NCBI GenBank assembly: GCA_001788015.1
Contig: MFZO01000002.1
Location: forward strand, 6,976 to 46,887
Direction of reading: 5' to 3'
Source: Candidatus Roizmanbacteria bacterium RIFCSPHIGHO2_02_FULL_38_11
GTDB lineage: Bacteria > Patescibacteriota > Microgenomatia > UBA1406 > GWC2-37-13
DNA length: 39,912 nt
A program made the translations under genes and the position numbers. The notes under the pieces were generated by a model. That model searched no databases. It saw nothing but the letters and a program-made list of their open reading frames with translations, and was not told where the DNA came from. Of the stretch, positions 16,325 to 25,178 are shown piece after piece. The first letter of the stretch is position 1. Each line of letters starts with the position of its first letter.

Positions 16325-16409
16325 GTCATTCCGAGCGATGATTTTTGAAGTCGAGGAATCTAACACAAGAGTCGTTTATGAGAGATCCCTCCACTTCGGT
16401 CGGGATGAC
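16325..16409 (+). repeat. Family C palindromic repeat
   Basis: Starts GTCATTCCGAGCGATG and ends CACTTCGGTCGGGATGAC; internal AGTCGAGGAATCT and AGAGATCCCTCCACTTCGG resemble a widely dispersed bacterial repeat type. It lies between sufU and the ferredoxin gene. An open frame through it adds a spurious N-terminal extension to the ferredoxin. Confidence 0.8.
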
Positions 16410-16419
16410 AATAAAAATT

Positions 16420-16695
16420 ATGGATAATCAACAACTCAAGGATCCTCAAAATCCTTCGGGACCAGTCACCGTTCGTAACCTAAAAATTCATGTGGATAGA
16501 GATTTGTGTATTGGCGCAGCAACATGTGTCGCAATAGCCCCTAAGACATTTGTTTTAGACTCTGAGGCAAAAGCTATCATCTTAGCAACCGTCGATCAAG
16601 ATCCGGACAATGTTATCATTGATGCGGCAAAGGGTTGCCCTGTTGCGGCAATTATCATTGAAGATGACAAAGGTCAAAGAATATTTCCCCAATAA
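16420..16695 (+). CDS. Single-cluster ferredoxin with three cluster cysteines
   Basis: 91 residues from ATG 16420; an upstream start at 16345 would only translate the repeat. Cluster ligands are Cys30 and Cys36 in DLCIGAATCVAIAP plus Cys73 in KGCPVAAI. The second Cys of the usual CxxCxxC is missing, so a [3Fe-4S] cluster, or a [4Fe-4S] cluster with a non-Cys ligand, is expected; this fits the monocluster ferredoxins of Streptomyces/Thermotoga type in overall form. It lies 3 nt before the 2-oxoacid oxidoreductase alpha gene and is its likely electron acceptor, while the upstream suf genes would supply the cluster. Confidence 0.85.
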   Translation: MDNQQLKDPQNPSGPVTVRNLKIHVDRDLCIGAATCVAIAPKTFVLDSEAKAIILATVDQDPDNVIIDAAKGCPVAAIIIEDDKGQRIFPQ

Positions 16696-16698
16696 ATT

Positions 16699-18423
16699 AT
16701 GAAATTTACTTGGAAGATTGGCGGTGAGGCAGGATTTGGAATACTAACTTCTGGCTTGGTTTTTTCGAAGATTGCCAACAGGCTCGGATATTACACGTTT
16801 GACTATATCGAGTATCCGTCGCTAATTCGTGGTGGACACAATGCTCTGGAAGTTGTAGTTTCAGATGAGGAAGCACATGCTCTAAAAAAAGACATTGATT
16901 TTCTAGTCTGTCTGAATGAAGATACTTATAAACATCACAAGCATAGGCTTACTTCTCAATCTCATGTTTTATACGACCCTGATGAATTTGTTTTACAAGA
17001 AGAAAACTTTATAAAAATTTCCGTTCCTTTCAAAAAATTTCTTTCCGACTTAAAAGGGCTTCCTGTCATGAAAAATACGATTGCGATGGGTGCCACCCTG
17101 GCAATCTTAGGCTCCGATCTTCTTTTAATAAGCGAAATACTTGAAAAGCAATTTATTAGAAAAGGACAAGAGGTTGTCGACTTCAACAAAAAATTTGCGC
17201 AGCTTGGATATGATCATGTTAAACAAAATTTCCCCCAACAGATAATAAAAGATCTAACTAAAAAAGAATCCGAACAGAAATTGGTGATGAGTGGAAACGA
17301 CGCGTTTTGCTTTGGTTCGATTATTGCAGACTGTAGAGTTTACTGTGCTTATCCGATGACACCTTCTTCTACTGTTTTAACAACAATGGCTGCATGGCAA
17401 GAAAAAACTGGAATAATAGTGAGACACGCAGAGGATGAGATTTCGGTAATTAATACTGCTTTGGGATCATCTTTTGCTGGTGTTAGGTCTGCCGTTGGAA
17501 CTTCGGGTGGAGGTTTTGCCCTGATGGTTGAGTCAATTTCTTTTGCCGGGATTGCCGAAATGCCAATCGTCATATTCCTGGCTCAAAGGGCTGGTCCCGC
17601 GACTGGTATGCCAACCTGGACAGAACAAGGAGATCTCCTTTTTGCGGTTCACGCCGGCCATGGAGAGTTTCCCAAGATTGTTCTTGCCCCAGGGGATATT
17701 GAGGAGATGGTAAATTTAACCGCTAGAGCGTTCAATCTTGCAGATATCTACCAGACGCCGGTAATCGTGATGTCTGATATGTTTCTCTCGGAATCACATA
17801 AAAGTATGGCTAAAAAATTTATTGAGGAGTTATCTACTACCTTCAAGATCGAACGCGGCAAAACCGTTAATGTCCCTACAGAGCAAAAATATTTGCGTTA
17901 CAGAGTCAGCGGAGATGGAATTTCAGAAAGGCTGATACCTGGAGCAAAGGGACATTTTTATCAGGTCAATTCGTATGAACATGTGGAGGATGGCCATACT
18001 ACAGAAGATGCTCAAGCCAGACGTCAACAAGTTGAAAAAAGAAATAGGAAATGGGAAACTTATCTAGCAAAAGATTTCGAAGCGCCAAAAATATTTGGAG
18101 ATATGAATTCAGCAGAAATTGTCTTTGTATCGTGGGGTTCGACAAAAGGACCAATTCTGGAGGCACAAAAAATGCTTGCGTCTCAAAGGAAGAATACAGC
18201 CTATATCCACTTTACTCATTTATATCCCATGGATAAAGGTGTCGTTGTTCCACTTTTCCCAAGTGGAAAGCGATATGTGTTGGTAGAAAATAATTCTCAT
18301 GGCCAGTTTGGAAAATTGCTACTTATGGAAACAGGTATAGAAATAAAAGAAAAATTGTTAAAATATGATGGCAGGCCATTTTGGCCGGAAGAAATCGTAG
18401 AATACACGAATCAACACGTATGA
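16699..18423 (+). CDS. 2-oxoacid:ferredoxin oxidoreductase, gamma-alpha fused subunit
   Basis: 574 residues. The first ~190 form the gamma domain (WKIGGEAGFGILTSGLVFSK, EYPSLIRGGHNALEVVVSD), followed by the alpha (pyrimidine-binding) domain beginning NDAFCFGSIIADCRVYCAYPMTPSS, with HAEDEISVINTALGSSFAGVRSAVGTSGGGFALM and the C-terminal transketolase-C-like part VFVSWGSTKGPILEAQ. This layout matches KorA/PorA enzymes that oxidatively decarboxylate 2-oxoacids (2-oxoglutarate or pyruvate) to acyl-CoA and reduce ferredoxin. The exact substrate is not decided by sequence alone. The stop overlaps the start of the beta-subunit gene (ATGA). Confidence 0.93.
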   Translation: MKFTWKIGGEAGFGILTSGLVFSKIANRLGYYTFDYIEYPSLIRGGHNALEVVVSDEEAHALKKDIDFLVCLNEDTYKHHKHRLTSQSHVLYDPDEFVLQEENFIKISVPFKKFLSDLKGLPVMKNTIAMGATLAILGSDLLLISEILEKQFIRKGQEVVDFNKKFAQLGYDHVKQNFPQQIIKDLTKKESEQKLVMSGNDAFCFGSIIADCRVYCAYPMTPSSTVLTTMAAWQEKTGIIVRHAEDEISVINTALGSSFAGVRSAVGTSGGGFALMVESISFAGIAEMPIVIFLAQRAGPATGMPTWTEQGDLLFAVHAGHGEFPKIVLAPGDIEEMVNLTARAFNLADIYQTPVIVMSDMFLSESHKSMAKKFIEELSTTFKIERGKTVNVPTEQKYLRYRVSGDGISERLIPGAKGHFYQVNSYEHVEDGHTTEDAQARRQQVEKRNRKWETYLAKDFEAPKIFGDMNSAEIVFVSWGSTKGPILEAQKMLASQRKNTAYIHFTHLYPMDKGVVVPLFPSGKRYVLVENNSHGQFGKLLLMETGIEIKEKLLKYDGRPFWPEEIVEYTNQHV

Positions 18424-19274
18424 GTACAATTCAAGATTTCAGCGGTTACGCTCCAACCTGGTGTCCAGGTTGTGGAGACTGGGGTATTGGCATTGCGATA
18501 AAAACAGCATTAGTACAGATGGGTTTAGATCCGTCTTCGGTGATGGTAATTTTTGGCATAGGTTGTTCGGGAAATATGAACGATTTTTTAAACGCCTATG
18601 CTATCCATTCGCTTCATGGAAGAGCTTTGCCCAATGCGATAGGGGCAAAACTCGCCAATCACAAGATGCCGGTTGTAGCAGTCGTCGGTGACGGAGATTG
18701 TTACGGTGAGGGAGGAAACCATTTTATTCATGCCTGCCGCGGAAATCACGATATCACAGTCATTGTCCACGATAATGGAGTCTATGGACTTACCACCGGT
18801 CAAGTCGCTCCAACCTCACAAAAAGGATTCAAATCAAAATCCACGCCGTCAGGAATAATCGAAACTCCAATAAATCCGTTGACACTAGCTTTAACCCAAG
18901 GAGCCACATATGTTGCTCAAACATTTGCGGGCAACGTAAACCATGTGGTCGAAATGATAAAGGAAGGCATAAAACACAAAGGATTTTCCCTGATTAATGT
19001 TCTCCAGCCTTGTGTGACGTTTAATAAAATAAATACCTATAAGTATTATCTGCAGCATTCTTATAAATTGCCAGATGAATACAAAAAAGATAATTTGGAA
19101 GAGGCCATGAGAAAGGGTAATGAGATGACCACGGCTGAAAAATTTCCTCTTGGAATTTTATACCAATCACACCGTCAAGCTTTTAGCGATGAATTGCCAC
19201 AGTTGGCGCAGGCAGCTTTAACTGAAAAACAAAGATTTGTTAACTTTGAAAACTTATATTCCGATTTTCTTTAA
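18420..19274 (+). CDS. 2-oxoacid:ferredoxin oxidoreductase, beta (TPP-binding) subunit
   Basis: 284 residues from the ATG at 18420, which overlaps the alpha stop. WCPGCGDWGIG opens the protein; its Cys residues, with later ones, can hold the [4Fe-4S] cluster of this subunit. The thiamine-diphosphate motif runs GDGDCYGEGGNHFIHACRGN...DNGVYGLTTGQVAPTS. FGIGCSGNMNDFLN is also typical. The C-terminus (EAMRKGNEMTTAEKFPLGILY) fits KorB/PorB. Together with the alpha subunit and the adjacent ferredoxin this makes a complete two-subunit OFOR cassette, probably a central carbon or electron source in an otherwise reduced metabolism. A separate delta ferredoxin subunit is not seen. Confidence 0.93.
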   Translation: MSTIQDFSGYAPTWCPGCGDWGIGIAIKTALVQMGLDPSSVMVIFGIGCSGNMNDFLNAYAIHSLHGRALPNAIGAKLANHKMPVVAVVGDGDCYGEGGNHFIHACRGNHDITVIVHDNGVYGLTTGQVAPTSQKGFKSKSTPSGIIETPINPLTLALTQGATYVAQTFAGNVNHVVEMIKEGIKHKGFSLINVLQPCVTFNKINTYKYYLQHSYKLPDEYKKDNLEEAMRKGNEMTTAEKFPLGILYQSHRQAFSDELPQLAQAALTEKQRFVNFENLYSDFL

Positions 19275-19332
19275 ACATTTTTGATCAATTATAACTATTT
19301 GGTTTATAGAGGCAGTCTAAAATTAATACCGG

Positions 19333-19371
19333 TTGACAATTAGCAATTAGTTTGTTAGACTGCTAATTACA
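19333..19371 (+). promoter_or_regulatory. lon promoter
   Basis: TTGACA (19333-19338), a 17-nt spacer, and TAGACT (19356-19361), then 10 nt to the ATG at 19372. Good sigma70 geometry with a leader of only a few nucleotides. A CIRCE-like operator overlaps the spacer and the -10. Confidence 0.7.
19340..19366 (+). promoter_or_regulatory. CIRCE-like operator (HrcA site) on the lon promoter
   Basis: TTAGCAATT (19340-19348), 9 nt, GACTGCTAA (19358-19366). The CIRCE consensus is TTAGCACTC-N9-GAGTGCTAA; 15 of 18 defined positions match and the 9-nt spacing is exact. It covers the -10 box, so repressor binding would block transcription until heat or misfolded proteins titrate HrcA's chaperone. Confidence 0.7.
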
Positions 19372-21816
19372 ATGACAATATTATCCAGCCAGTCAGAACA
19401 GTCAGTTTATCCTATTGTAGCAGTGAGAGACGCTATAGTTTTTCCGGGTACGGAAAACGTTCTTGTTTTTGGAAGGCCTAAAAGTCTGACGGGAATAGAA
19501 GAGGGGATTAAAAGAGGAAACAGAGTCGTTCTAGTCATGCAAAAGAGTTCTTCGATAGACGATCCTAAAAAGGAGGATCTTTATAATACTGCCGTTCTTG
19601 CAATAATTGAAAAAACTGTTCCGGGAGAAAAAGGAGAGATGAATGTTTTAGTGAAAGGGCAAGAAAAAGTAAAGATTATCCAATATACAAAAGAGATTCC
19701 TTATTTGGAAGCAAGAGTTTCAAAGCTTGAAGATAAAGTCACCACCGACGAAGAGGCGCAAGCGATGGCAAAATATCTTGTCTCACAAGTAAAAAGGGCA
19801 ATCAATCTTGGAAAGACTGTCGATTTAGTCTTCCTTATGAATATCCTTAATATCAAGGATCCTCAAGATTTTTCTTACCAGATAGCCGTAGTTTTAGATA
19901 TTAAAACCGAAGAGCGGCAAAAACTTCTTGAGGAAACTGATCTTAAGCTACGGTTAAGGCAGGAAGTTGACTACATCAATCGTGAAATTAAAATACTGGA
20001 AATCGAAAAAAACATTTCTTCTAAAACCCAGCAAAAATTTGAACAGGGAATGAGAGAGAGTTTCCTCAGAGAGAAAATGAAAACCATCGAAGAAGAGTTG
20101 GGGGGCAAGGGCGAAGATAGGGACATCATGGAATACAGGGAAAAAATAAGGAAAGCAAAGATGCCAAAAAATGTTGAAGAAAAAACACTCAAGGAATTAA
20201 AACGGTTATCACAGATGTCTCAATTTAATCCGGAGGCATCCTATATTCGAACGTATCTGGACTGGTTGGTAGAGTTGCCTTGGTCTGTAGAGTCGGCCAA
20301 CAACGTCGATATCAAGCTTGCAGAGAAAATTTTGAATGAGGATCATTATGGACTGAAAAAAATAAAAGAGAGGATTCTAGAATATTTGGCCGTTATGGAA
20401 CTTAGCAAAAGGAAAGAAGTTAAGCAGCAGTCTCAAAAGAAAGAGCATCAGCCCACAATTCTTTGTTTTGTCGGTCCTCCGGGTGTGGGAAAGACGTCGC
20501 TTGGTAGGTCGATAGCGCGAGCGCTCAGTAGGAAATTTATAAAGATTTCCCTTGGTGGAATTCGTGACGAAGCGGAAATTCGGGGTCATAGAAGAACCTA
20601 TGTTGGTTCAATGCCTGGTAGAATGATCCAAGGGATAAAACAATCCGGAACAAAAAATCCTGTATTTATGCTTGATGAGATAGATAAAGTTGGAAGAGAC
20701 TATCGTGGAGATCCGTCAGCGGCATTGCTTGAGGCACTAGATCCAGAACAAAATCATTCTTTTTCGGACCATTACCTTGAAGTTTCATTTGATCTTTCAG
20801 ACGTTTTCTTTATAACAACAGCCAATATTCTTGATACTATACCGGACGCTCTTCTTGACAGACTTGAGGTTATCCATTTCCCGGGGTATACAGAGGATGA
20901 AAAATTTAGCATAGCCAAAGGCCATCTTATTAAAAAACAGCTTGACGCACATAGTTTATCTCAAGAGGAAACTAAAATTACCGATAATGCCCTACGGAAT
21001 ATCATTCGTCGCTATACCCGAGAAGCGGGGGTTAGAGAACTTGAGAGGCAAATAGCTGCAATCTTTCGCAAGGTTGGCCGGGAAATAGTTGAAAAAAAGG
21101 TTGAGACAAAAACTGTGGGAATCACCGATGTCTCGAAGTATCTCGGACCGTATAAATATTCTTCTCAGATGATTGAGGAAAAGGATACCGTAGGAATCTC
21201 AACGGGTTTAGCCTGGACGCAGGCCGGAGGAGACGTTCTTTTTATCGAAGTCGCAGTGATGCCTGGAAAAGGAGGGCTGACCTTGACGGGACACTTGGGA
21301 GAAGTGATGAAGGAATCTTGTCAGGCCGCTCTTTCATACATCAGAGCCCGCTGGGATCTTTTTGGCTTGACAAAGGAATTTTTCCAGAAGATCGATATTC
21401 ACGTTCATGTACCGGAAGGAGCCGTACCAAAAGACGGACCTTCTGCCGGGACAGCTATTACCACCGCCATGGTTTCGGCTCTGGCTAGGATTCCGGTTAG
21501 AAGGAATGTCGGTATGACCGGAGAAATAACATTGCGAGGTAGAGTTCTTGAGATAGGCGGAGTAAAAGAAAAAGTTATTGCAGCCCATAGGGCGAACATA
21601 AAAACCGTTATTATGCCGAAAGACAATAAAAAAGATTTGGTTGATATACCTTCCTACGTTCTTAAAGATTTAGATTTTGAATTTGTAAACCATATGGATG
21701 AAGTGTTGAAAGTAGCGTTAGCCTATCCTAAGAATCATCAAGGATTTCCAATTATCCCAAAAAAATCCTTTGCCCAACTTCATAAACATTCGCACGATGA
21801 GGAAAAGTTAAATTAA
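19372..21816 (+). CDS. lon: ATP-dependent protease Lon (LonA)
   Basis: 814 residues in the full LonA order: N-terminal substrate-binding LAN domain (about 10-205, beginning [14 protein letters not shown]), a coiled-coil region (about 205-290), an AAA+ domain with Walker A GPPGVGKT (368-375) and the Lon-specific [19 protein letters not shown], and the protease domain with catalytic Ser691 in PKDGPSAG and Lys734 in GGVKEK. It degrades misfolded and regulatory proteins in the cytosol. The start is fixed by the promoter only 10 nt upstream. The CIRCE-like operator suggests heat-shock control. Its 3' end overlaps the convergent FemAB-like gene by 9 nt. Confidence 0.96.
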   Translation: MTILSSQSEQSVYPIVAVRDAIVFPGTENVLVFGRPKSLTGIEEGIKRGNRVVLVMQKSSSIDDPKKEDLYNTAVLAIIEKTVPGEKGEMNVLVKGQEKVKIIQYTKEIPYLEARVSKLEDKVTTDEEAQAMAKYLVSQVKRAINLGKTVDLVFLMNILNIKDPQDFSYQIAVVLDIKTEERQKLLEETDLKLRLRQEVDYINREIKILEIEKNISSKTQQKFEQGMRESFLREKMKTIEEELGGKGEDRDIMEYREKIRKAKMPKNVEEKTLKELKRLSQMSQFNPEASYIRTYLDWLVELPWSVESANNVDIKLAEKILNEDHYGLKKIKERILEYLAVMELSKRKEVKQQSQKKEHQPTILCFVGPPGVGKTSLGRSIARALSRKFIKISLGGIRDEAEIRGHRRTYVGSMPGRMIQGIKQSGTKNPVFMLDEIDKVGRDYRGDPSAALLEALDPEQNHSFSDHYLEVSFDLSDVFFITTANILDTIPDALLDRLEVIHFPGYTEDEKFSIAKGHLIKKQLDAHSLSQEETKITDNALRNIIRRYTREAGVRELERQIAAIFRKVGREIVEKKVETKTVGITDVSKYLGPYKYSSQMIEEKDTVGISTGLAWTQAGGDVLFIEVAVMPGKGGLTLTGHLGEVMKESCQAALSYIRARWDLFGLTKEFFQKIDIHVHVPEGAVPKDGPSAGTAITTAMVSALARIPVRRNVGMTGEITLRGRVLEIGGVKEKVIAAHRANIKTVIMPKDNKKDLVDIPSYVLKDLDFEFVNHMDEVLKVALAYPKNHQGFPIIPKKSFAQLHKHSHDEEKLN

Positions 21817-22872
21817 ACGTTTTAAATAAAGAAAACCGTCCCTTATTTTTTTTAGCAAATTGTAGATTTTGTAATCAACAGGTTTGATAACTAAGTCAAA
21901 ACTTCCGACAAGCTCCATAAATCTTCCTCCATAACCTTCTTTAAATCGCGTAAAGCCCGCCCAAAGGTTATGAGGATCGTAATTAGGAGGCAATGATCCC
22001 CACATGTCAAGTTTTTTGGCTCCTAGTTTTTTACCTAGAAGTATTGCTTCCCACATTAGTAAGTTTGATGCCATCAAATTTCGCAGTTTGTCGGAGGTTC
22101 CTCCATAGACATAATAAATCGTATCTTTGAAATAGAATAGTTGATATGCCGCTAAGGGCATATCTTGATAAAAAGCAATAATGATGTGTGAGATGTTATT
22201 TTTCAGATTTTCCCAGACTATTTTGTGATATTGATAGTTGTGGCCAAAATACTTTTGCCTTTTGCAGGTTTCAAAGTAAAGCTTTGCAAAAATATTAAAT
22301 CCTTGAGAATCTGACATTTCTTTAACAGTCACTCCTTTTTTTTGAGCCAAGCGAATATTATAACGGGTCTTCTGGTGCATATTTTTTAAAATATCATCTT
22401 CAGATTTAGTAAGATCAATGAGTTGAGTCCACGCCGGGAATAATGGATGAGGTGATTGAACAATTTTTAGATTCCTGTTTTTGTCATGCTGAGCTTGGTT
22501 CAGCATCTGTTTTTTTAAATCCAGATCCTGAAATGAATTCAGGATGACATTATCACCCTTTTGAACGTAGGGCTCAATTTTTATAAAAATAACATTATTT
22601 TTTTTACCGTAATCATAAAGATACTCAAGAAAAGCTTTAGATGGAAATTTGGAGCGCGGTAGATAGCCAATTTTAAATAGGGTATAGGGTATAGGGTGTA
22701 GGGTTAACTGAAACACATTTGCAATTTGTTTATTTGTATATTCTGCAACTCTTAGCAGTTCAATTCCCATTTTTTTCCTTGCCTGACCCCACTCCCACGA
22801 TTGCAAAGGATGAATTGCTACGTTATTATAGTAATTTTTGCCGAAAGACTCATCAATTATTTTGATTTTCAT
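21808..22872 (-). CDS. FemA/FemB-family peptidyl/lipid II aminoacyltransferase-like protein
   Basis: About 354 residues from the ATG at 22872, which overlaps the TGA of the upstream glycosyltransferase (ATGA). Family blocks: [71 protein letters not shown] and [14 protein letters not shown]. FemABX enzymes use aminoacyl-tRNA to add amino acids to the peptidoglycan stem peptide; related GNAT-like proteins act on other substrates, so specificity is uncertain. A 66-bp family A repeat (22483-22548) inserts 22 residues ([14 protein letters not shown]...) in frame between the two GNAT-like halves, and a short tandem repeat encodes [11 protein letters not shown]. It ends the surface-glycan operon. 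Confidence 0.85.
   Translation of the reverse strand: MKIKIIDESFGKNYYNNVAIHPLQSWEWGQARKKMGIELLRVAEYTNKQIANVFQLTLHPIPYTLFKIGYLPRSKFPSKAFLEYLYDYGKKNNVIFIKIEPYVQKGDNVILNSFQDLDLKKQMLNQAQHDKNRNLKIVQSPHPLFPAWTQLIDLTKSEDDILKNMHQKTRYNIRLAQKKGVTVKEMSDSQGFNIFAKLYFETCKRQKYFGHNYQYHKIVWENLKNNISHIIIAFYQDMPLAAYQLFYFKDTIYYVYGGTSDKLRNLMASNLLMWEAILLGKKLGAKKLDMWGSLPPNYDPHNLWAGFTRFKEGYGGRFMELVGSFDLVIKPVDYKIYNLLKKIRDGFLYLKRLI
22483..22548 (-). repeat. Family A two-hairpin repeat inside the FemAB-like gene
   Basis: Forward strand starts GTCATGCTGAG and ends TTCAGGATGAC, the reverse complement of the copies at 4203 and 39109. 66 bp equals 22 codons, and the frame stays open. Confidence 0.9.
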
Positions 22873-23996
22873 GCCGAAGTGAGAATTTTTAAGGTGTCTT
22901 CGGCGCATTTTTTCCAAGAAAATAATTTTATCCGTTCTCTTCCTTTTTTTATTAGCTTACTTCTTAGTTTGCGATTTTCAGTTAATTTTTTCAGTTTTTT
23001 GGCGAGTTCTTGAGGACTTCTTGGATCAAAATATAAACAGGCGTCACCGCCAACTTCAGGTAAGCTGGAGGTAAACTAGGATATCACAGGAGAGCCAAAA
23101 CTCATTGCTTCAAGAAGTGGTATGCCAAATCCCTCGTAGAGTGATGGCAAAACAAAACAAAAAGCATTTTGATATAAAGAAGAAAGTTCGGCGTCTGTAA
23201 CGTAGCCTTTAACGACGACATATTTTTTCAAATTTAAGTCCTCAACTTTCTTGAAAATATGATCATAAAGCCAGCCTTTTTTACCTACCAAAACGAGGTT
23301 GAATTCGGGATGATTCTTTTTAAATAAATAGAAAGCATCTATTAAAGTTATTATGTTTTTCCTAGGTTGAAGAGTTCCTACATAGAGAATATATTTGCCT
23401 TTATCTAATTTAACCTCCGAGGTTTTCCCGTCGCTTCGCTCCTCCTCAACCTCGGAGGTTCTGTCGCTTACTTTTTCGTAACCGTTGTATATGACTTTTA
23501 TTTTTTCTTCCGGAATTTTATAAAACCTAACAATGTCCTTTTTGGTAGTATTTGAAACCGCGATTATTTTTTTAGACTTTTCGACAGAGTATTTAGTCCA
23601 GTTTTTAAGTTGATAAAGGTCCTTTTTTAAAAATTCGTCGGGATAGTAAAAATAAGAAAGATCGTGAATCGTGACAACGGTCGGTATAGGACAAAATCTG
23701 GGTATGTAGTGGGCCGGAGAGAAAAAGACTTGAATTTTTTGCCCAAGCGCCTTTCTTTTATACAATTCAAGCGGTAAGAATGTCTGCGACCAAAGTAAAT
23801 TTCCTCGGATTACCGCATATTTATAAAATTCATTTTCTGGTGGAAGGTCAATATTGGGTTTATTTTTAAGAAAAACAACAAATTGTTGATTTATAGTTGC
23901 TTTTTTTTGAAAATATTCGAGCAATTTCAGAGTGTAGATAGATACTCCTACTTTTTCAGAAACGTTTGCTTCGTTACCGTCAATTCCTATGATCAT
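22869..23996 (-). pseudogene. GT4 glycosyltransferase interrupted by an in-frame TAG
   Basis: From MIIGIDGNEANVSEKVG the frame encodes a GT-B glycosyltransferase: HIPRFCPIPTVVTIHDLSYF, a YVGTLQPRKN hinge, and the nucleotide-sugar motif PSLYEGFGIPLLEAMSFGSPVIS. It then meets TAG at 23076-23078. Beyond it the same frame continues with FTSSLPEVGGDACLYFDPRS and ends at TGA 22869-22871, exactly overlapping the next start. Family members read GSPVISSNTSSLPEVGGDA, so only two codons differ and no frameshift is needed. TAG is a normal stop in neighbouring genes. Either this is a recent nonsense allele, an assembly error, or read-through. A truncated 306-aa product would lack the last C-terminal helices. 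A repeat at 23412-23460 adds SEVEEERSDGK in frame. Confidence 0.8.
23412..23460. repeat. Palindromic repeat inside the interrupted GT4 gene
   Basis: AACCTCCGAGGTT (23412-23424) and its exact complement AACCTCGGAGGTT (23448-23460) flank a CGCTTCGCTCCTCC core. In frame, it encodes the extra TSEVEEERSDGKTSEV residues before the YVGTLQPRKN hinge. Confidence 0.85.
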
Positions 23997-24026
23997 AAGA
24001 GAATGTTATTTATTGTTTAACTCGTT

Positions 24027-24050
24027 AACCCGTTAACGCGTTAACGGGTT
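24027..24050. repeat. Perfect 24-bp palindrome at the end of a GT4 gene
   Basis: AACCCGTTAACG followed directly by CGTTAACGGGTT. It overlaps the last codons (NPLTR) and stop of the glycosyltransferase at 24033. A T run follows on the + strand, so only the + direction would resemble a terminator, which is the antisense direction here. Confidence 0.8.
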
Positions 24051-25178
24051 TTTTAAAACAGAAATGAATTTGTCATAATAGTTCAACCACGTAAACATTT
24101 TACTTCTTTCCACTGCTTTTTTGCTAAGCTCGATTCTCAAGCTATCATCATGTATCAATGTATCGATACATTGATACATTTCGTTCACACTAAGTGGATT
24201 AAAAAGTAGGGCACTGTCGTCAACGACTTCTTTTAACGAAGAAGTATTGGACGTGGCAATCGGTGCTCCCAACCTCATAGCTTCCACAACTGGATATCCG
24301 AAACCTTCCCAAATAGAAGGAAAAACAAAAATTAAACAAGCTGAATAGAGTGCGAATAAATCAATATCGGGAATAAGTCCTAAAAAGTGAATATTATTTA
24401 ATATATCGTTATATCGACCTACCCGTCCGGCAGGCGGGTATAACGATATATCCCAACCCTTAGGTCCAACAATTACTAAATCTATACTCTTCTTATTATT
24501 TTTTTTAAAAGCTTCTACTAATCTTGGGATATTTTTTCTTGGTTCGATTTTTCCTACTGTTAGGATGAATGGTTTTTTTAGATTATATTTTTTTAACGCT
24601 AAGTTGACTTGTTCTTTTGAGGGCTTTTTTACTTCCACGCCTGGATAGTTGACGTGGATTTTTTTGGAATCTATTTGAAGTAAATCAATGAGATCTTGTT
24701 TTGTTGCATTTGAATCGGCAAAAATGATCTTAGACTCATGTTTTACTAAAGACAATCTTTTTTTTTGGGTAGTTAAAATTTTAGAATCAACTGTTTCCGG
24801 GTAACGAAGATAAACAAGATCGTGAACGATAGTTGCTTTATTCACCGGCAATGGCGGCTCGGTCCAGTCAGAAGTGATAAACCAGTCGAAAGATGTCAGA
24901 TGTAAGATGTTAGATGTAAGATGTTTCGAGATAAAATGCAAATCGTTCCAGAAAAAGGAGAGAAGTGTTGGTGGAATTTTCCATTTTATTAAACTATGAC
25001 CTTTTTCGCTGATTTTTTTTCCGAGCTCTGGATCAATATTTCTGCGTAGAGAGGAGAAGAAAAATATCCATTTATTTTTTTTATCAAAATTCAAAATTGC
25101 ATCAGTTAAACCCTGAGTGAAACGAGCTACGCCGGTTCCTTTGTAAACGATCTGTGATATGTCAATTCCTAATTTCAT
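24033..25178 (-). CDS. GT4-family glycosyltransferase
   Basis: About 381 residues starting MKLGIDISQIVYKGTGVARF at 25178; a longer start at 25202 is possible but this is the canonical GT4 opening. Blocks: TIVHDLVYLRYPE, FADSNATKQDLI, ILTVGKIEPRKNIPRLVEAF and the donor-binding IFVFPSIWEGFGYPVVEAMRLGAPIATSNTSSLKEVV with the E-x7-E type motif. It should add a nucleotide-activated sugar to a lipid-linked glycan in the cytoplasm. Two repeats affect it: a palindrome at 24401-24451 adds YPPAGRVGRYND in frame, and another forms the C-terminus. It overlaps the upstream GT4 gene by 17 nt. Confidence 0.9.
   Translation of the reverse strand: MKLGIDISQIVYKGTGVARFTQGLTDAILNFDKKNKWIFFFSSLRRNIDPELGKKISEKGHSLIKWKIPPTLLSFFWNDLHFISKHLTSNILHLTSFDWFITSDWTEPPLPVNKATIVHDLVYLRYPETVDSKILTTQKKRLSLVKHESKIIFADSNATKQDLIDLLQIDSKKIHVNYPGVEVKKPSKEQVNLALKKYNLKKPFILTVGKIEPRKNIPRLVEAFKKNNKKSIDLVIVGPKGWDISLYPPAGRVGRYNDILNNIHFLGLIPDIDLFALYSACLIFVFPSIWEGFGYPVVEAMRLGAPIATSNTSSLKEVVDDSALLFNPLSVNEMYQCIDTLIHDDSLRIELSKKAVERSKMFTWLNYYDKFISVLKNPLTR
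24401..24451. repeat. Nested palindromic repeat inside a GT4 gene
   Basis: ATATATCGTTATA (24401-24413) and its exact complement TATAACGATATAT (24439-24451) enclose ACCCG-TCCGGCAGG-CGGGT. The outer arms look target-specific and the inner core belongs to a CCCGCCTGCC-type repeat also seen at 30041 and around the nested tRNA. Confidence 0.85.

Noticed and set aside
16345-16419. N-terminal extension of the ferredoxin (KSRNLTQESF...)
   Set aside because: The codons are the family C repeat; the ferredoxin homology starts only after ATG 16420.
23076-23078. Genome-wide recoding of TAG to a sense codon
   Set aside because: The CvpA-CAP and tsaD genes both end in TAG at the expected protein ends, so TAG is an ordinary stop here.
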